Shown piece after piece: positions 10,851 to 23,600 of a DNA stretch of 64,000 nt. The DNA is from Eulemur rufifrons (taxonomy: Eukaryota > Chordata > Mammalia > Primates > Lemuridae). The notes below the pieces were generated by a model. That model ran no database searches, was not told where the DNA came from, and saw only the letters and a program-made list of their open reading frames with translations. Position numbers and translations under genes: made by a program. The stretch is from NCBI RefSeq assembly GCF_041146395.1, contig NC_090997.1:38853501-38917500 (forward strand), in the 5' to 3' direction. The stretch's first letter is position 1; each line of letters starts with the position of its first letter.

Positions 10851-12859
10851 AAAAAAAATGCCAAGCAGATGATTTTTAAGGTATAAATACAGCATCATGA
10901 CATTCTTTTTCTTTTCTGAACATTGAAATAAGCTTGTTTAAAATAATTATTACTATGCAATAAACTTCTCATTTCCCATTTTCTCCAATTGAGGTAATAA
11001 TGCCTTCCTTTTATTTTTGTTTACTGTTTTGTTGATATTTCTGTTAAGCCCATTTTATATTTTTCATGATGATTTTTCCTACATCACTTATTTGTGTAGA
11101 AGCTTCTTGAAAAAGTCTGTGTCTACATTTTCCTCTGGAAGAATCACTATATATTCTTGTATATAATTCACATTGTTCTCATTTTTCCTCTTTTATTTTA
11201 TTCTCTTTTTCATTATATTTCTGTATTATAAAAACTAGGAACAATAATGTATTCTGATATCTTTATTTTTTTCTATACATACTCCTTTATTTGCAAAAAT
11301 AAAGATACTGATCACAAATACTATTGTTTTCATTCACAAAGGGGAGAAAAACTGGGGTTAAGGTATTTTCTAAGGACGAAAAGGCACCTGGAGATGAATT
11401 TAGAAACAAAATCTAGATCAGCGATCATTAAATCAATTATTCAGCATTTAAAATGTTGTTCAAGATTCCATGCAAGTCCCTCGCTGACAGGTTTTGAGAA
11501 AAAGGTTCATGATTTGAGATCCTGAGAAGGAAGGAGTTAAAGGGAAGAGAATCTTAGAGGATTAGATTGATCTCTAGGGATTTGGAAGCTAGGCAGAAGA
11601 TCTGAAGATGAAAGGAAAGATTTGATTCTGTGCTGAATTACAAGTTTTGAAGGAAATTAGAGTGTAATTTTTTTCAGCTATAGATAAGGATCCACAGCCT
11701 AAATTAGTAAAGTTCTTATAACTATTATCTGTTAAAATCATCATTAAAAAGTATTTCTAAAACTATGTCAATCGTGAACAATCACCTTGAGGTACATGTG
11801 TAATACAAAAAACCTAAGAGAACAGCAGCAGCAACCACCGTACATTAAACATCGGCCACAAAAGAGGAAATCTGAAAGGCATGTCATTGCATTACTGTAT
11901 ATCTTTTCTTCTCAGTCATGGGAAGAAGGAAAGGTGTAGAACGCTGCTGTCAGGCCATGTTTATTTTGGCCTTACAAAAGCATCCATTTTCTGCTTTTCA
12001 GGGGAACTGGTAGGGTGCCTTAGATTCTTCTCACCCTACTCTTGAGGGGAAGGCCACATTTAACCAGGCCCTAAAAAGCAACATTTTGGTATCCCCCTGT
12101 AGAGGTTTGTTACACTTCACACTGACTCAGCCCCTGGTAATACCTTCAACCCAGGTTAAATAAACTTGGCATACAGGCTAAGCCAATTGGTGTGATTGCT
12201 GTCCACTGGCTAGAGTTTCCAGGAATGGATCAGCCCTGCTGGGGAAAAGAGCACCATGGTCTTTCTTTGCTTACCAATTAAGTCTCAGATTAACCAACTT
12301 CCAAGTGAATACCTGATTTCCCTCAGGGATATGCTCTTAGGAAATTAGAGTGGGGCCTTTGGTAGAAATGGTGAGTTGAACACACACATTCACATCTGTG
12401 TTTCCTTCTCCCAGAAACTGTCGCAAACAACAGTAAAGGGACTGGGGGGAGGGGAGAGCAGTGGGGAAAGTCTGAATGCACCAGGACACAGGGACAAGAG
12501 AGAAGATCGTGGAATCTGGGCGGTAAATGGATGTGTGGTAACTGATTTAGTAGATCCAAGAAAGCTGAATAAAGCTATCAGTGGGAAAAATTTAGAAGCA
12601 CACTGATTGGCATTGCAGAATCTGCAAAGCTTCAGGGATTCTTGACCTCAGTTATTCTGGAAGTGGGATACATTTGGGGCTAAAAAAACGATTGCTTGGA
12701 TGTCTATTTAATAAGTATCCATTTTAGCTCCACTCTTTCAGAAACCTCACTAAAATGACAGCCTAGCTTTCTGTTTGATTTGTTTTGTTTTAAAGAATAA
12801 ACCCAAAATGACCAAAACAAAAACCAACCAAACAAAAACATGTTTTTATGTACTTTCTA
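10851..12859. other. Non-genic stretch, nothing recognised
   Basis: About 2 kb without a recognised gene or repeat. Open frames of 76-92 codons (11247-11525, 12323-12559, 12376-12606) have no motifs, and the last two lie on opposite strands over the same bases. Judged to be chance frames. Confidence 0.5.
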
Positions 12860-14096
12860 TTAGAATCTCTTGCTGAATACTTGTTTTACTATTGTAAATG
12901 GCAGATTTTAAAATTTTCACTGTCTAACTGTTGCTGGTATAAAAAATGCCACTGACTTTGGTTATTAATCTTGTAACTGGTAACTTTGCTAAAACTTTGC
13001 TAGATTTATTGCATTATTTAACTGATTAATTTATATGATGAATTAAAATAATTTGGGCAGAATTCCTTCAAGTTTTTCATTCTGTAGATAATCATGTTAT
13101 CTCTGAATAATAATAATTTGCCTTCTTTCCAAACCTTATAGCTTTTCTTTCTTTTCCTTTTTTCTTATTGTACTGGCTATGATATTTAGTCCAGTGTTTA
13201 ATAGTAATAGTTATATTGGGAATGATTGTAATGGCTTACCATTGATTATAATGTTTGCTATAAAATTTCTGTACATAATGTTTTTAGGTTAAAGAAATTC
13301 CTTTTATAACTTGTCCACTGAGAATTTGTATCAGAAATAATTATTAGATGTTATCAACTGTTTATTCTGTATCTATTGAAATCATATTTTTTCATTTTAT
13401 ATGTTAATGTGATACATTACTGGATAGGTTTTATTATGTTAAACCAACTTGCATTCCTAGAATATATCCACCTCGGTGATGATATATTGTCTTTTTATAT
13501 ATTGCTGAGTTCAATTTACACTTTTTTAGAATTTTTTTGACCCCACATTAATAAGTAAGATTGGGCTTGATAACAAAAGAAATTAGATATATAAGCTGAA
13601 TTGGAAAGCTTTCCCTTTTATTCTATTAATTGGAAGTTCAGATTTGGAGTTACCTTTCTGTGAATGTTTTGTTGAACTGTCTTGTAAAACTATCTGAACC
13701 TGCTGTTTTCTTTGAGGGAGAATTGTATGCTACTGATAACCATTCTGATTTTTATTTGTTGACCAATTTTGAGTCAATTTTGGTAACTTTTAAAAGTTTT
13801 TTGTTCATTTCACCTAATTTTTCAAATGTGTTAACATTAAAGTTACTTATATTTTCTTGTCATTTTAATCCTTGCCACCTCTTTAGTCACACTCTCTTAC
13901 ACACTCTTAATATTTTTGTGCTCTCTTTTCTTTCCTTTTTTTTTGTCTTTTGGGCTACTTTCAGATGTCTGTTCTTTTGTGTCCTTAATCAGTCTTGCCT
14001 GAGACTTGCCAATTTACTTAATCTTTTCAAAGAACCACTTTGGGTTTTGTTGATCTTGTCTTTATTCTTTTATTCCTTCTACATGTTCTGAGTTTG
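12860..14096 (-). mobile_element. Old L1 (L1M-type) ORF2 fragment
   Basis: The plus strand reads as antisense L1 ORF2. Landmarks are TACTGGCTATGATATTTAGT (about 13170), AACCAACTTGCATTCCTAGA (about 13441), CTTTTCAAAGAACCACTTTG (about 14025) and TTGGGTTTTGTTGATCTTGT just after. These correspond to the reverse transcriptase part of ORF2. Many stops; inactive. The element is interrupted at 14097 by a Tigger and resumes after about 15783. Confidence 0.82.
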
Positions 14097-15783
14097 CAGT
14101 CATGCACCATATAATGATGTTTCTGTCAATGATGGAGTGCATATATGATAGTGGTCCCATAATATTATAAAGGAGCTGAAAAATTCTTATTGCCTAGTGA
14201 CATCATAGCCATGGGAACATAACACATTACTCATGTTTGTGGAGATGCTGGTGTAAAAAAACCCACTCTGCTGCCAGTCATATAAAGGCATAGCACATAC
14301 AATTATGTATGGTACTTAATACTTGATAATGATAATAAATGACTGGTTTATGTTTTTACTGTACTATATATTATTATTTTAGTGTACTCCTCCTACTTAT
14401 TAAAAAAGAAGTTAACTGTAAAACAGCCTCAGGTAGGTCTTTCAGGAAGGATTCTCGAAAAAGGCATTTTTATCATAGGTAATGACAGCTCCAGGCATGT
14501 TATTGCCCCTGAAGATCTTCTAGTTGGACAATATGTGCGGTGGAAGATAATGATATTGATGACTCTAACCCTGTGTGGGTGTAGGCTAATATGTTTGTTC
14601 GTGTCTTAGTTTTTAACAAAAATGTTTAAAAAGTAAAAAAATTAAAAATTTTTTAAATAGAAAAAGCTTGTAGACTAAGGATATAAAGAAAGAAAATATT
14701 TTTGTACAGCTGTACAATGTGTTTATGTTTTAAGCTAACTGTTATTACAGAAGAATCAAAAACTTAAAAATGATGAGAAAGTTTATAAAGCAAAAAAGTT
14801 ACTGTAAGCTAAGGTTTATTTATTATTGAAGAATGAAAAGTATTTTTAATAAATTTAATGTAGCCTAAGCGTACAGTGTTTATAAAATCTACAGTAGTGT
14901 ATAGTAACGTCCTAGGCCTTCATATTCACTTGCTACTCGCTCACTGACTCACCTAGAGAAATTTCCAATCCTGTAAGCTCCATTTAGGGTAAGTGCCCTA
15001 TACAGGTATACCACTTTTTATCATTTATACCATATTTTTACTGTACCTTTTCTATGTTTAGCTATGTTTAGATACACAAATACTTTCCATTGTGTTGCAG
15101 CTGCCTACAGCTGCGGTCACCAACCCCTGGGCCATGGACTGGTACTGGTCTGTGGCCTGTTACAAACGAGGCTGCAGGGCAGGAGGTGAGCAGTGGGCAA
15201 GCAAGCAAAGCTTCATCTGTATTTACAGCCATTCCCCATCACTTGCATCACCACCTGAGCTCCGCCTCCTGGCAGATCAGTGGGGGCATTAGATTCTCAT
15301 AGAAGCGTGAACCCTACTATAAACTGTGAATGTGAGGGATCTAGGTTGTGCGCTCCTTATGAGAATCTAATGCCTGATGATCTGAGGTGGAGCTGAGGAA
15401 GTGATGCTAGCGCTGGGAGTGGCTGCAAATACAGATTATCATTAGCAGAGAGGTTTGACTGCACAGTAAGTGTAATGCACTTGAATCATCCCCAAACCAT
15501 CCCCCCACCACCCCTCCACCCCTACCATGGAAAAACTGTCTTCCATGAAACCGGTCCCTGGTACCAAAAATGTTGGGGACTGCTGACCTACAGTATTTGG
15601 TACAGTAAAAATCTGTACAGATTTGTAGCCTAGGAGCAATAGGCTACACTATATAGCCTAGGTGTGTAGTAGGCTACACCATATAGGTTTGTGTAAATAC
15701 ACTCTATGATGTTCCCAAAATGACAAAAATCACCTAACAACGCATTTCTCAGAAGGTTTCACCATCAAATGATGTTTCTAATA
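14097..15783. mobile_element. MER2-type Tigger DNA transposon, long form
   Basis: The left end CAGTCATGCACCATATAATG and the right-hand part (TAGCCTAGGAGCAATAGGCT, TAGGTGTGTAGTAGGCTACA, AACAACGCATTTCTCAGAAG) match the terminal regions of MER2-class Tigger elements. Between them lies extra internal sequence beyond the short MITE form, including CAGCTCCAGGCATGTTATTG and TACAGTAATGTCCTAGGCCT-like text, so this is a longer relative. The right terminal repeat is diverged. It interrupts an L1 and is itself interrupted at 15111-15585 by a MER1 element. The exact subfamily is uncertain. Confidence 0.78.
15111..15585 (-). mobile_element. MER1-type hAT-Charlie element, 8-bp target duplication
   Basis: The element starts CTGCGGTCACCAACCCCTGG and ends TTGGGGACTGCTG, matching MER1/Charlie3-group terminal repeats. 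The flanks GCCTACAG (15103-15110) and ACCTACAG (15586-15593) form an 8-bp target duplication with one mismatch, as expected for hAT transposases. Length is 475 bp. Internally, about 15213-15307 pairs with about 15350-15440 to form a long imperfect foldback. Confidence 0.88.
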
Positions 15784-15925
15784 TAAACATTTTGGGCTTT
15801 AAGTTTTCCTATAAAGATATTTGACTAAGTTCCAAAAGTTTTGAAGTGTAGTATTTTTATTAATGTATAGAGTTGTTCTTTATGCTGATTTCTCTGTTCG
15901 TGGTTGCTTGTTTCCATGTGCGTTA
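15784..15925 (-). mobile_element. Continuation of the L1M ORF2 fragment
   Basis: TTTCTAATATAAACATTTTG and the following TTTTCCTATAAAGATATTTG..TTTTGAAGTGTAGTATTTTT match the next part of antisense L1 ORF2 after the stretch that ended at 14096. This supports one L1 split by the Tigger insertion. The end is vague. Confidence 0.65.
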
Positions 15926-18370
15926 ATCATTTTTTATTACAATTTCGTGATCTTTAGATTTCTGTGGGAGTTCTTTGAGGCCTGCAGTTAAAGTGCATTT
16001 CTCCATAACAGTAGTACCAGGGGCCTTACCAATCTGAGATCCTTTTAAACTCAACTTCTATTTTAGATTTTTTCAGGCACCATAAATTTCAGTGGCAAAC
16101 CCATAGGAATATGGCTACGGTTAATAGAACCTCAGGTGGGACTTTATTTCTGCTCCATTCAAAGAGAAGGTTGAGACAGGCATCTTTCCTCCGTGGGTCA
16201 CTTTTGTTTTCTTATTCACTCACTGTGGATATCTTGCTTCAAGTGGTCCTGGTCTACGCAGGTATCTCTGACCCTCCCTTCTCCACTCTGGCGTCCGGTT
16301 TCGGCTTCTGTTCCTCAAACATGTGCCAATTAAAACTGGGACTTAAGGCTATAATAACTGGCAGATACCCTCAGGGATTAATACCAACACCAGGGCTCAG
16401 CTAATCCTCATGGAATCATACTTTCTCGTTGTTTGTCTCTAGTTCCATTACTTTACTTCTAGCTCAGTTATGTTCTAAAAGATATTTTTTGAAATATTTA
16501 TGTGTCATTTTTCTTGCTCCTGAAGGGATTTCTCTGTATGTGTAGTTTGCCATACTTCTGGAAACTAAAGATCCAACAAAAAGATGACACTTTTTGTCGA
16601 AACATATAAAAAAAAAAACCCAGCTCAGTTTTCCTTAAACAGCAGAGACATGATAGACATTCCAGAAATAGTGTGATTTTTCTGTTTTGTTTCGTTCGGC
16701 AGATAAATTACATTATCAAAGCCACAGATTCTTTCTGCCTCTTCACCTGGGCTGTCATGTCAGCTTCAATCCAAAGCTATCTAAGTCCCTGACATGGTCT
16801 CAGAATGGTACCGGCTACTCATAGAGCCACATACGTCATTGTCCACATTCAGGTAGAGAGAGAGCCAGTTCCTTCCCTGACCATCATGAGTTTCCTGAAC
16901 TTTTCCCAATGGGCAACCACTGAACCAGATCCTATATGAGAAACATTATATTTTGAATGACTTAGTCCTGAGTCACTTGAAACACTTACACCTGTCCCTT
17001 GTTTACTAATTCCTTCCTGAAATCCCTGTTGCTAAGTGAAGAACTATTTGCATTCATTTTAAAAGAAAAATTCTGATGCATCTCATCCCAGCTCAAGATA
17101 CCTGATAATTTTATATAGCAATTGAACAATGCAAATAAGTTTACATAATTTTTAAAGATCCAATAATTTGAAAGCAAAAATACAAGTTTATGCATAAAAT
17201 AGTCTGTAGTAAGGGTTTATTTATTCTTCGTCTTCTTTCGGTACCATTTTCTTCATCAAGTGTTCAACCTTTTGGGACTCTGGTGATCTTGCAGTCAAAC
17301 TGTACTTTAATGTTATAGAATACAAAAACACTTTTAGGATGAACTAAAAGCTAAGCAAAAGAATGCTTTGAAATGTGGAAATAGTGTATGTTCACAACAG
17401 ACTAAGAATTGTTGAAGCTGCAAACCCTTTTATCTCTCTCATTTGACATACACAGGCAAAATCAATTGTTTCGGGTTTATCTAAACATTGCTCACACTTC
17501 AAATTAGGTTCATATGAAATTGTCTGATTAGAAAATGTTGTGTTAAGTAAGTCAATGAGCATGTCTTTTTGCCTAAAACCATAATGTCAAAAATATTATT
17601 TCTATTATATATTATTACTCCTATTGCTTCTATTATTTATTTAGTAGTATGTTTTGGGGTAAAAAGGAAAAGCCTCATTTGGAAAAAGGAATTATTGTCT
17701 GAAAGTGTTATGACTTTTCAAGAATCACCATATCAAAAAGCAGAATATTTTATGGAAGGTAGGTATGTACTATGGCAAAAGAGACGAGTTTACTCTGATA
17801 GACTAATACTATTCAGGGCCTGTCCTTGGGGATTGGTCTCCTCATACTTCATGGCCACTACACAAAGGTGTTGGAAGAGAATGAATAACAATGAAACAGT
17901 TATTATGCCATCTTAAGCCAGTTTTATTGCAGTATTCTTCTGAATCAAATTTAATCTACACTGAGATACCATTGTCATCAGTGATGGGACATTTAACTTC
18001 CATAATCACTGGGGATCGCTCCCTCTTTCCATGTGATCGTGCAAATCCAGAAAGCCAGGGAGGTACTGGTTAGTCATGCTAGTCACCAGTATTTACTCTG
18101 TTTCTTCTGCTCCCCAATGATGTTATCAAGCATTCCGTTCTGATATCCGTCGGGCATTCAGCGCTGGGTAGACTCAGGAATGAAGCCCTCTGTCATTCAC
18201 TCCACCAGTGCCAGACCTTGCCTCTGCTCACCAGGCCCTAATCTGTCATGTCCAGCTTCCTTTTCTCCCCTCAACCTCCTTCCCACTCCCTTCTGTTTCT
18301 TCTTGATTCCTGTCCTAAAGCTTTGCTTCCCATTTTCCACTCTGTTTTTCACTTTTTGGAAAAGAAAAAA
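15926..18370. other. Non-genic stretch, nothing firmly recognised
   Basis: About 2.4 kb. Open frames at 16111-16404 (97 codons), 16986-17195 (69, minus) and 17569-17916 (115) show no known domain. The 115-codon frame starts with a hydrophobic run (residues about 8-30), as AT-rich chance frames often do. The first 600 bases may be more L1 debris, but I could not align them to a remembered consensus. Confidence 0.45.
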
Positions 18371-19135
18371 AAAACAGCTTTATTGAGCTATAATTCACAT
18401 ACCATGATATTAGTCCATTTAAAGTGTATAATTTAATGGTTTTCAGTATATTCACAGAGTTGTGCAGCAATCTCCACAATCCATTTTAATTTATCATCTC
18501 CCAAAGAAATCCTCTACCAGTTAGCAGTTGTTCCCCATTTTCCTCCAGCTCCCCCAGCCCCTGAAGCCATAGGCAACTATTTATATATTTTCTGTATCCA
18601 TCAATAGTTTTTGCCTATTCTGGACATTTTCTATAAATGGAGACATGTATTAATAATATGTAGTCTTTTGCATCTGGTTTCTTTCACTTAGTGTAAGGCT
18701 CTGCAGTTCCCTCATTCTATGGCTTGTATTAGTAGGCAATTCCTTTTTATGACTGACTAACATTCCATTATATGGATATACTGCGTTTTGTTTATTAATT
18801 TGCCAGTTGATAGACATCTGAGTTGTTTTCAGTTTGGGGCTATTATGAATGATGGTGCTATAAACTTTTGCATAAACATCTTAGTGTGGACATATGTTTT
18901 CATTTCTCTCGGGTAAATTGCTAAGAGTAGAATTGTTGAGTTGTATGTTAAGTTTATGTTTAACTTTTTAAAAACTGTCAAGTTGTTTTTCAAAGTAGCT
19001 GTACTATTTTCTATTCCTGCAAACAATGTTATAAGGGTTCCGGTTTCTCTACATCCATACCCAAACTTGTTATTGCTTGTTTTTTGAATTATAGCCATTC
19101 TTGTGGATATGTAGAGGTATGCACTATATTTTAAA
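18371..19135 (-). mobile_element. Old L1 3' end (L1MB/MC-like)
   Basis: The plus strand reads CAGCTTTATTGAGCTATAAT, the reverse complement of the L1M terminus with its AATAAAGCTG signal, followed by the antisense 3' UTR. ORF2 C-terminal landmarks follow (TGAATGATGGTGCTATAAAC, GTAGAATTGTTGAGTTGTAT, TTCTTGTGGATATGTAGAGG). Minus-strand frame 18829-19203 includes decayed ORF2 C-terminus (LAIYPREMKTYVHTKMFMQK). Diverged and inactive. Confidence 0.82.
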
Positions 19136-19782
19136 TATTTAATTAGTTGTATACATTTAAAACTTGGGAAAAAAATCTGGGTATGTGGACTCTCCAGAAA
19201 CATCTAGATGTTGTAGCAGCGCCGGTTCTGTCTTACAAGGCGGCAACTGGCTGGAACTGTGTAAATGTCATTCTCTTTAGAAGGGCATGTTCTCCCCTAT
19301 TTACTAGATTCACATCTTATTTTATGAGCCTGATAATGAGGGTGTCAGTTCCCATTTTCATTATAGTCGTGCTGTTGTTTTTCTCAAGGTAAGAAATGCT
19401 TTGTGTCTCTATATCTCTAGCAAAAGCAGAAAATGAGATAGAGATTGAAAGGCCAATATAATTCGAGAAAAGTAGGAGAGAGCAAGTTTCTTTGTGAAGT
19501 TAGCAACTACTTTTACATGTTTAATATACAAAGAATGTCTTTGTCAAGAGAAAGCAATTTGAGTCATCATTATGAACAAACCATAAAAAGAAAACGCATG
19601 ATGAAAATTTTAATGAACTGAGAAAAGCAACAGAAATTTCAGTGGAGTTTTATTTTGAAAGCAAATCAAATAAGTGATGTTACCATGAAAAGTAATTATC
19701 TATTAATTTAAAAGAATGCAAATGAGCTTATAAATAATTTTAAAAATTATGTTTTGATGACCTTATTTTTAGGAAAAATGGT
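19136..19782. other. Non-genic stretch, nothing recognised
   Basis: AT-rich, no recognised feature. Confidence 0.5.
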
Positions 19783-20667
19783 GTCTTTGGCAAACCTGGG
19801 CCGTGGACTGGTACCAGTCTGTGGTCTGTTAGGAACCAGGCCTCACAGCAGGAGGTGAGTGGCGGGTGAGTGAGTGAAGCTTCACCTGTATTTACAGCTG
19901 CTCCCCATCGCTTGCATCACTGCCTGAGCTCCACCTTCTGTGAGATCAGCAACGGCATTAGATTCTCAAGGGAACGTGAACCCTACTGTAAACTGCGCAT
20001 GGGAGGGATCCAGGTTAGTAGCTCCTTATGAGCATCTAATGCCTGATGATCTGAGGTGGAGCTGAGGCAGTGATACTAGCACTGGGGAGCAGCTGCAAAT
20101 ACAGATTATCCTTAGCATAAAGGTTTGACTGCACAGAGATCATAATAAATCAATTACTTGCAGACTCATATCAAAACCCTATCAGTGGCCAGGAATGGTG
20201 GCTCCTCCCTGTAATCCTAGCACTCTGGGAGGCCAAGGTGGGAAGATTGCTTGAGGTCAGGAGTTTGAGACCAGCCTGAGCAAGAGCAAGACTCTGTCTC
20301 TACTAAAAATAGAAAAAATTAGTTGTGTGTGGTAGTACGTGCCTGTAGTCCCAGGTACTCGGGAGGGTGAGGCAGGAGGATCACCTGAGCCCAGGAGTTT
20401 GAGGTTGCTGTGAGCTAGGCTGATGCCACGGCACTCTAGCAGGAGCAACAGAGCAAGATTCTGTCTCAAAAAAAAAAAAAAAAGAAAAGAAAACCCTATC
20501 AGTGGGTGGCAAGTAACAATGTAATAATAATAGAAATAAAGTGCACAATAAATGTAATGTGCCTGAATCATCCTGAAACCACCCGCTGCCCCAATCCACT
20601 CCTGGTCGATGGAAAAATTGTCTTCCATGAAACCAGCTCCTGGTGTCAAAAAGTTTGGGGAAGGCTG
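19783..20667 (-). mobile_element. MER1-type hAT element split by an Alu
   Basis: The left part holds GACTGGTACCAGTCTGTGGT and AGGAACCAGGCCTCACAGCA, and the right part AAAAATTGTCTTCCATGAAA and AAGTTTGGGGAAGGCTG. These are the MER1/Charlie3-type arms, in the same orientation as the copy at 15.1 kb. An Alu (20189-20489) interrupts it; without the Alu and its duplication the element is about 570 bp. The terminal repeats are diverged and no clean 8-bp duplication was seen. Confidence 0.82.
20189..20489 (+). mobile_element. Strepsirrhine-type Alu, 16-bp target duplication
   Basis: Begins (GG)CCAGGAATGGTGGCTCC and ends in an A-rich tail. The 16-bp perfect duplication AAAACCCTATCAGTGG lies at 20173-20188 and 20490-20505. 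The right arm ends GCTAGGCTGATGCCACGGCA, the strepsirrhine form. It carries 7SL-derived A/B box sequences for RNA polymerase III, but as a mutated fixed copy it is probably inactive. Confidence 0.94.
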
Positions 20668-23600
20668 ATCTACCACACTTCTTAAATTAGAATCAGTTTT
20701 CAGAATTGGAAGTTATGGGAATTTCCCCAATTGCAGAGTTGAAGACTCAATTAGAAACAAGGTTCTATAACTTCAAACTTTTTGAAAATAAACTAATGTT
20801 GTTTACTTTGTCTCTCATAATTAATACTGATAGAATCAATGAAGAGTTATCAAATAAAATCATATAGTATTATAGTGATAGCAAAATATGATAGTGTTAG
20901 AAAAATAGATTTCTTCAATGTCTTGGGAGTAGTTACTATAAATATAAAACCAAACTTTATTTGGAAACATCTGTTCTCCATTATGAAATGAAATAAAACT
21001 AAAATATTGTTCTCATTTAAGGGATTAAAGGCCGAATTTTGTACTGTCCATTTTAAAAAGAAATATGAGGTCTAGTACATGTTGTGCAGAAAAAAGATGT
21101 TGGTTTTCTAATTCTAAATCAGAATTGGAATTAGAAATTTTTCAGTTAATCTTTTCATTTTTAAGTTAATATACAATCCAAAATATCATATCTGTTTACA
21201 TTATGTCCCATACTTCTAATTTAGTTCTAATTCAGCAAAAATAAAAGATGTTTGATTCTATTTCTGGAAGTTAAATGTTCTTATACTCGGGCTGCTGCAC
21301 ACACACTTACATTACCTACCTGGACCCTCAAAGCTTTTGATTTTGAAACACATACATAAAAGGAAAGTGTTCAGGGATCCTTTCTATTTCCTTATGATCC
21401 AGCCCAAATTATCAGGATGGGAGAATGTGTGAGAACTCTGAGCAGACACTCAGAAATAGAGAATCTTCAATCACTGAAGAGAGGAGTGCAGAACGGACTA
21501 CCTGGAAGTGGACACTCAGCCAGTGGAGAAGTCGGTGGCTCAACACTTATTTTAGTCAGCAGCGTGCAAGCTTAGCATGGAAATATTTGAGGTGGTGCAG
21601 TAGGAGACTAAGGGTGGCAAGAGAAAAGGCTCAACTTTTGTTTGTTTGCTTATTTGTTAGCAGCTCACGACTGTTTCTTGTGTTCTTGATGGCTAAGTAT
21701 ACATCAGTGTTTACAAGGGAAGGGTTCCTGCTTCTGGCCCCTGCAGCAACTGGCCTGTGCTCTGAAATATGTATTTTGATTACCCCTTTTATCTTAGCAT
21801 GAAGAGCTGGAACTGGCATTTTTTAGCCATAAAGTCATTCATTCCAATTTAAATCCAACTATAGTGCTCAACTCCATAACCTCCTGTGGCAGTGGATTTC
21901 ACAGGTTGGCTAAATGTGGCACAAAGTAATAGTTTCTTTGGCTTGCTCTAAATTTATCAGCCATTAATTCCACCAGATGACATTTTGTTCTTCAGTGACA
22001 TTATGGAACATTCAGTTCTTTGGCTGAGAGTACAAACAAAACCCTCCATCAGGCTCTCAGACACTAAGTAATCACCACTTGCCATTTTCCCTTTAAATAT
22101 ATATGTTAGCCTGGTTTGATTGACAGGGAGAAAACCTTAATTCTTCTTTCTAATTTGCCATCATTGTATTCAAATTGTATTTTTCTCTACCTGTATTTCT
22201 TGGGAATCATTTCCAATGTGTACTTATTATTAGGCATATTCATAAAGTGGCCTATTTGATAGGATTAGCATTAATTTGTGTGAACAGTGTACTAAGGACT
22301 TCTTAAAAAGTATCAAGTGTCTTATGATGATCATGACTCACAATAAATTGTCCGTGGCCATCACTTCATCCAGAGAGTAGGTGACAGGATGCATAACATG
22401 ATTTTAGAGCAATTGAATTGCTTCTGTGCCTACCACCACCACCTCCCGCCCCAGCCAGTTCTTCCACTCGCTCTGATTTATGAAATTCCTCCATAGGGGC
22501 TCAGTTCCTTTGATCCACATCCCAACTAAAACTCCTTCAAAGAGTGGTGTTATTTAAGCTACTGTCAGCCATGTTCTCCTGGGCACAAATTATGATGATG
22601 TATAAAACCTCCTGTCCTTTTACACAGTCATTTTCAAATCTTGTCCTATAGAATCCTAGAGTTCCAAGGGTATCAATAGGGATTGTGGCTGATTAAGAAG
22701 AGATCAGATGGGCTGGGTTTCAATCAGACCAACTCTGCTGTTACCTGCTGTAGATATTCAGCTTCTGTGTAAGATTTCATGTGATAAGAGTTTTACATTA
22801 CTGTAAATGCATCTCTGCTTTAAGCACTCAGGTTAGAACCCTTATCATGAGGCCAAGATTGAGCCTCCCATACTTATATGTCATTCACCATCAGTTAACT
22901 CTCCTGTGTTCTACATTCCCCCATTTCACCCTTGCTCATGACTTGGGCACTTCTCCCAGCACAGGCCTTTGCTTTCCTCCTAGGCTATAATCCAGAGCCA
23001 CTCTTCTGTCTTCTATACACTTCTCATTCTTGCCCCTCTAGGAAGAAACAAAATGAGACTAGAAAGAGAAAGAACAGCTATGCATATGCTTTCACTACTC
23101 CCTTCCTTCTTAAAATACAGTATTTGTAGGACATCATTATCCTTAGGAGGTTGGGAATGGACTCCTCAACAAATGAGAAGTATCTGTTACACCATAAAAT
23201 CAAACACATTAAGAGACCTGGAGAATGGGAGCTATATAAAAACAAATTAATTAATCGAAAGTCACTTGATACTAGTAAACATAAAAAATAACATTTTTAG
23301 GAATAATGAAAAGTTGGACATAAACTGGAATAATTTAGGTATAATCAAAATAGGAAGTGAAGAGATTAGTTATCAGACTGGTGGAAGGAAGCAAATGTTT
23401 AGCTTTGAGTTAACTGAAAAAATGTCATATAAAAACATTTTGGATTTAGGTTTACAAAATTAAAAATTTCTAAAAAGTGGGGAAAAATGAAAAAAGGAGC
23501 CAATGAACTGGGAAAGAATTATATAAAATTTGACTAAGGATTGATTATATAATGTAGGTGGATATTCTATCAAGTCTGACTATGAACAATCGAGACCAAC

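Noticed and set aside
13630..14091. 153-codon plus-strand open frame, the longest in the window
   Set aside because: It is the antisense reading of an L1 ORF2 remnant; the F/L-rich composition reflects A-rich L1 sense sequence.
15092..15302. Two overlapping open frames of 66 and 70 codons near 15.1-15.3 kb
   Set aside because: They lie within the MER1 hAT element, which is non-coding.
16111..16404. 97-codon open frame
   Set aside because: No known domain, no recognisable splice or promoter context; it may lie in L1-derived debris.
17569..17916. 115-codon frame with a hydrophobic start, like a small membrane protein
   Set aside because: AT-rich DNA readily gives hydrophobic frames; no homology recognised and no supporting features.
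20257..20676. 139-codon minus-strand open frame
   Set aside because: It is read across an antisense Alu and a MER1 element; purely repeat-derived.
21425..21802. 125-codon open frame
   Set aside because: No domain; composition changes abruptly midway and no gene structure is visible.
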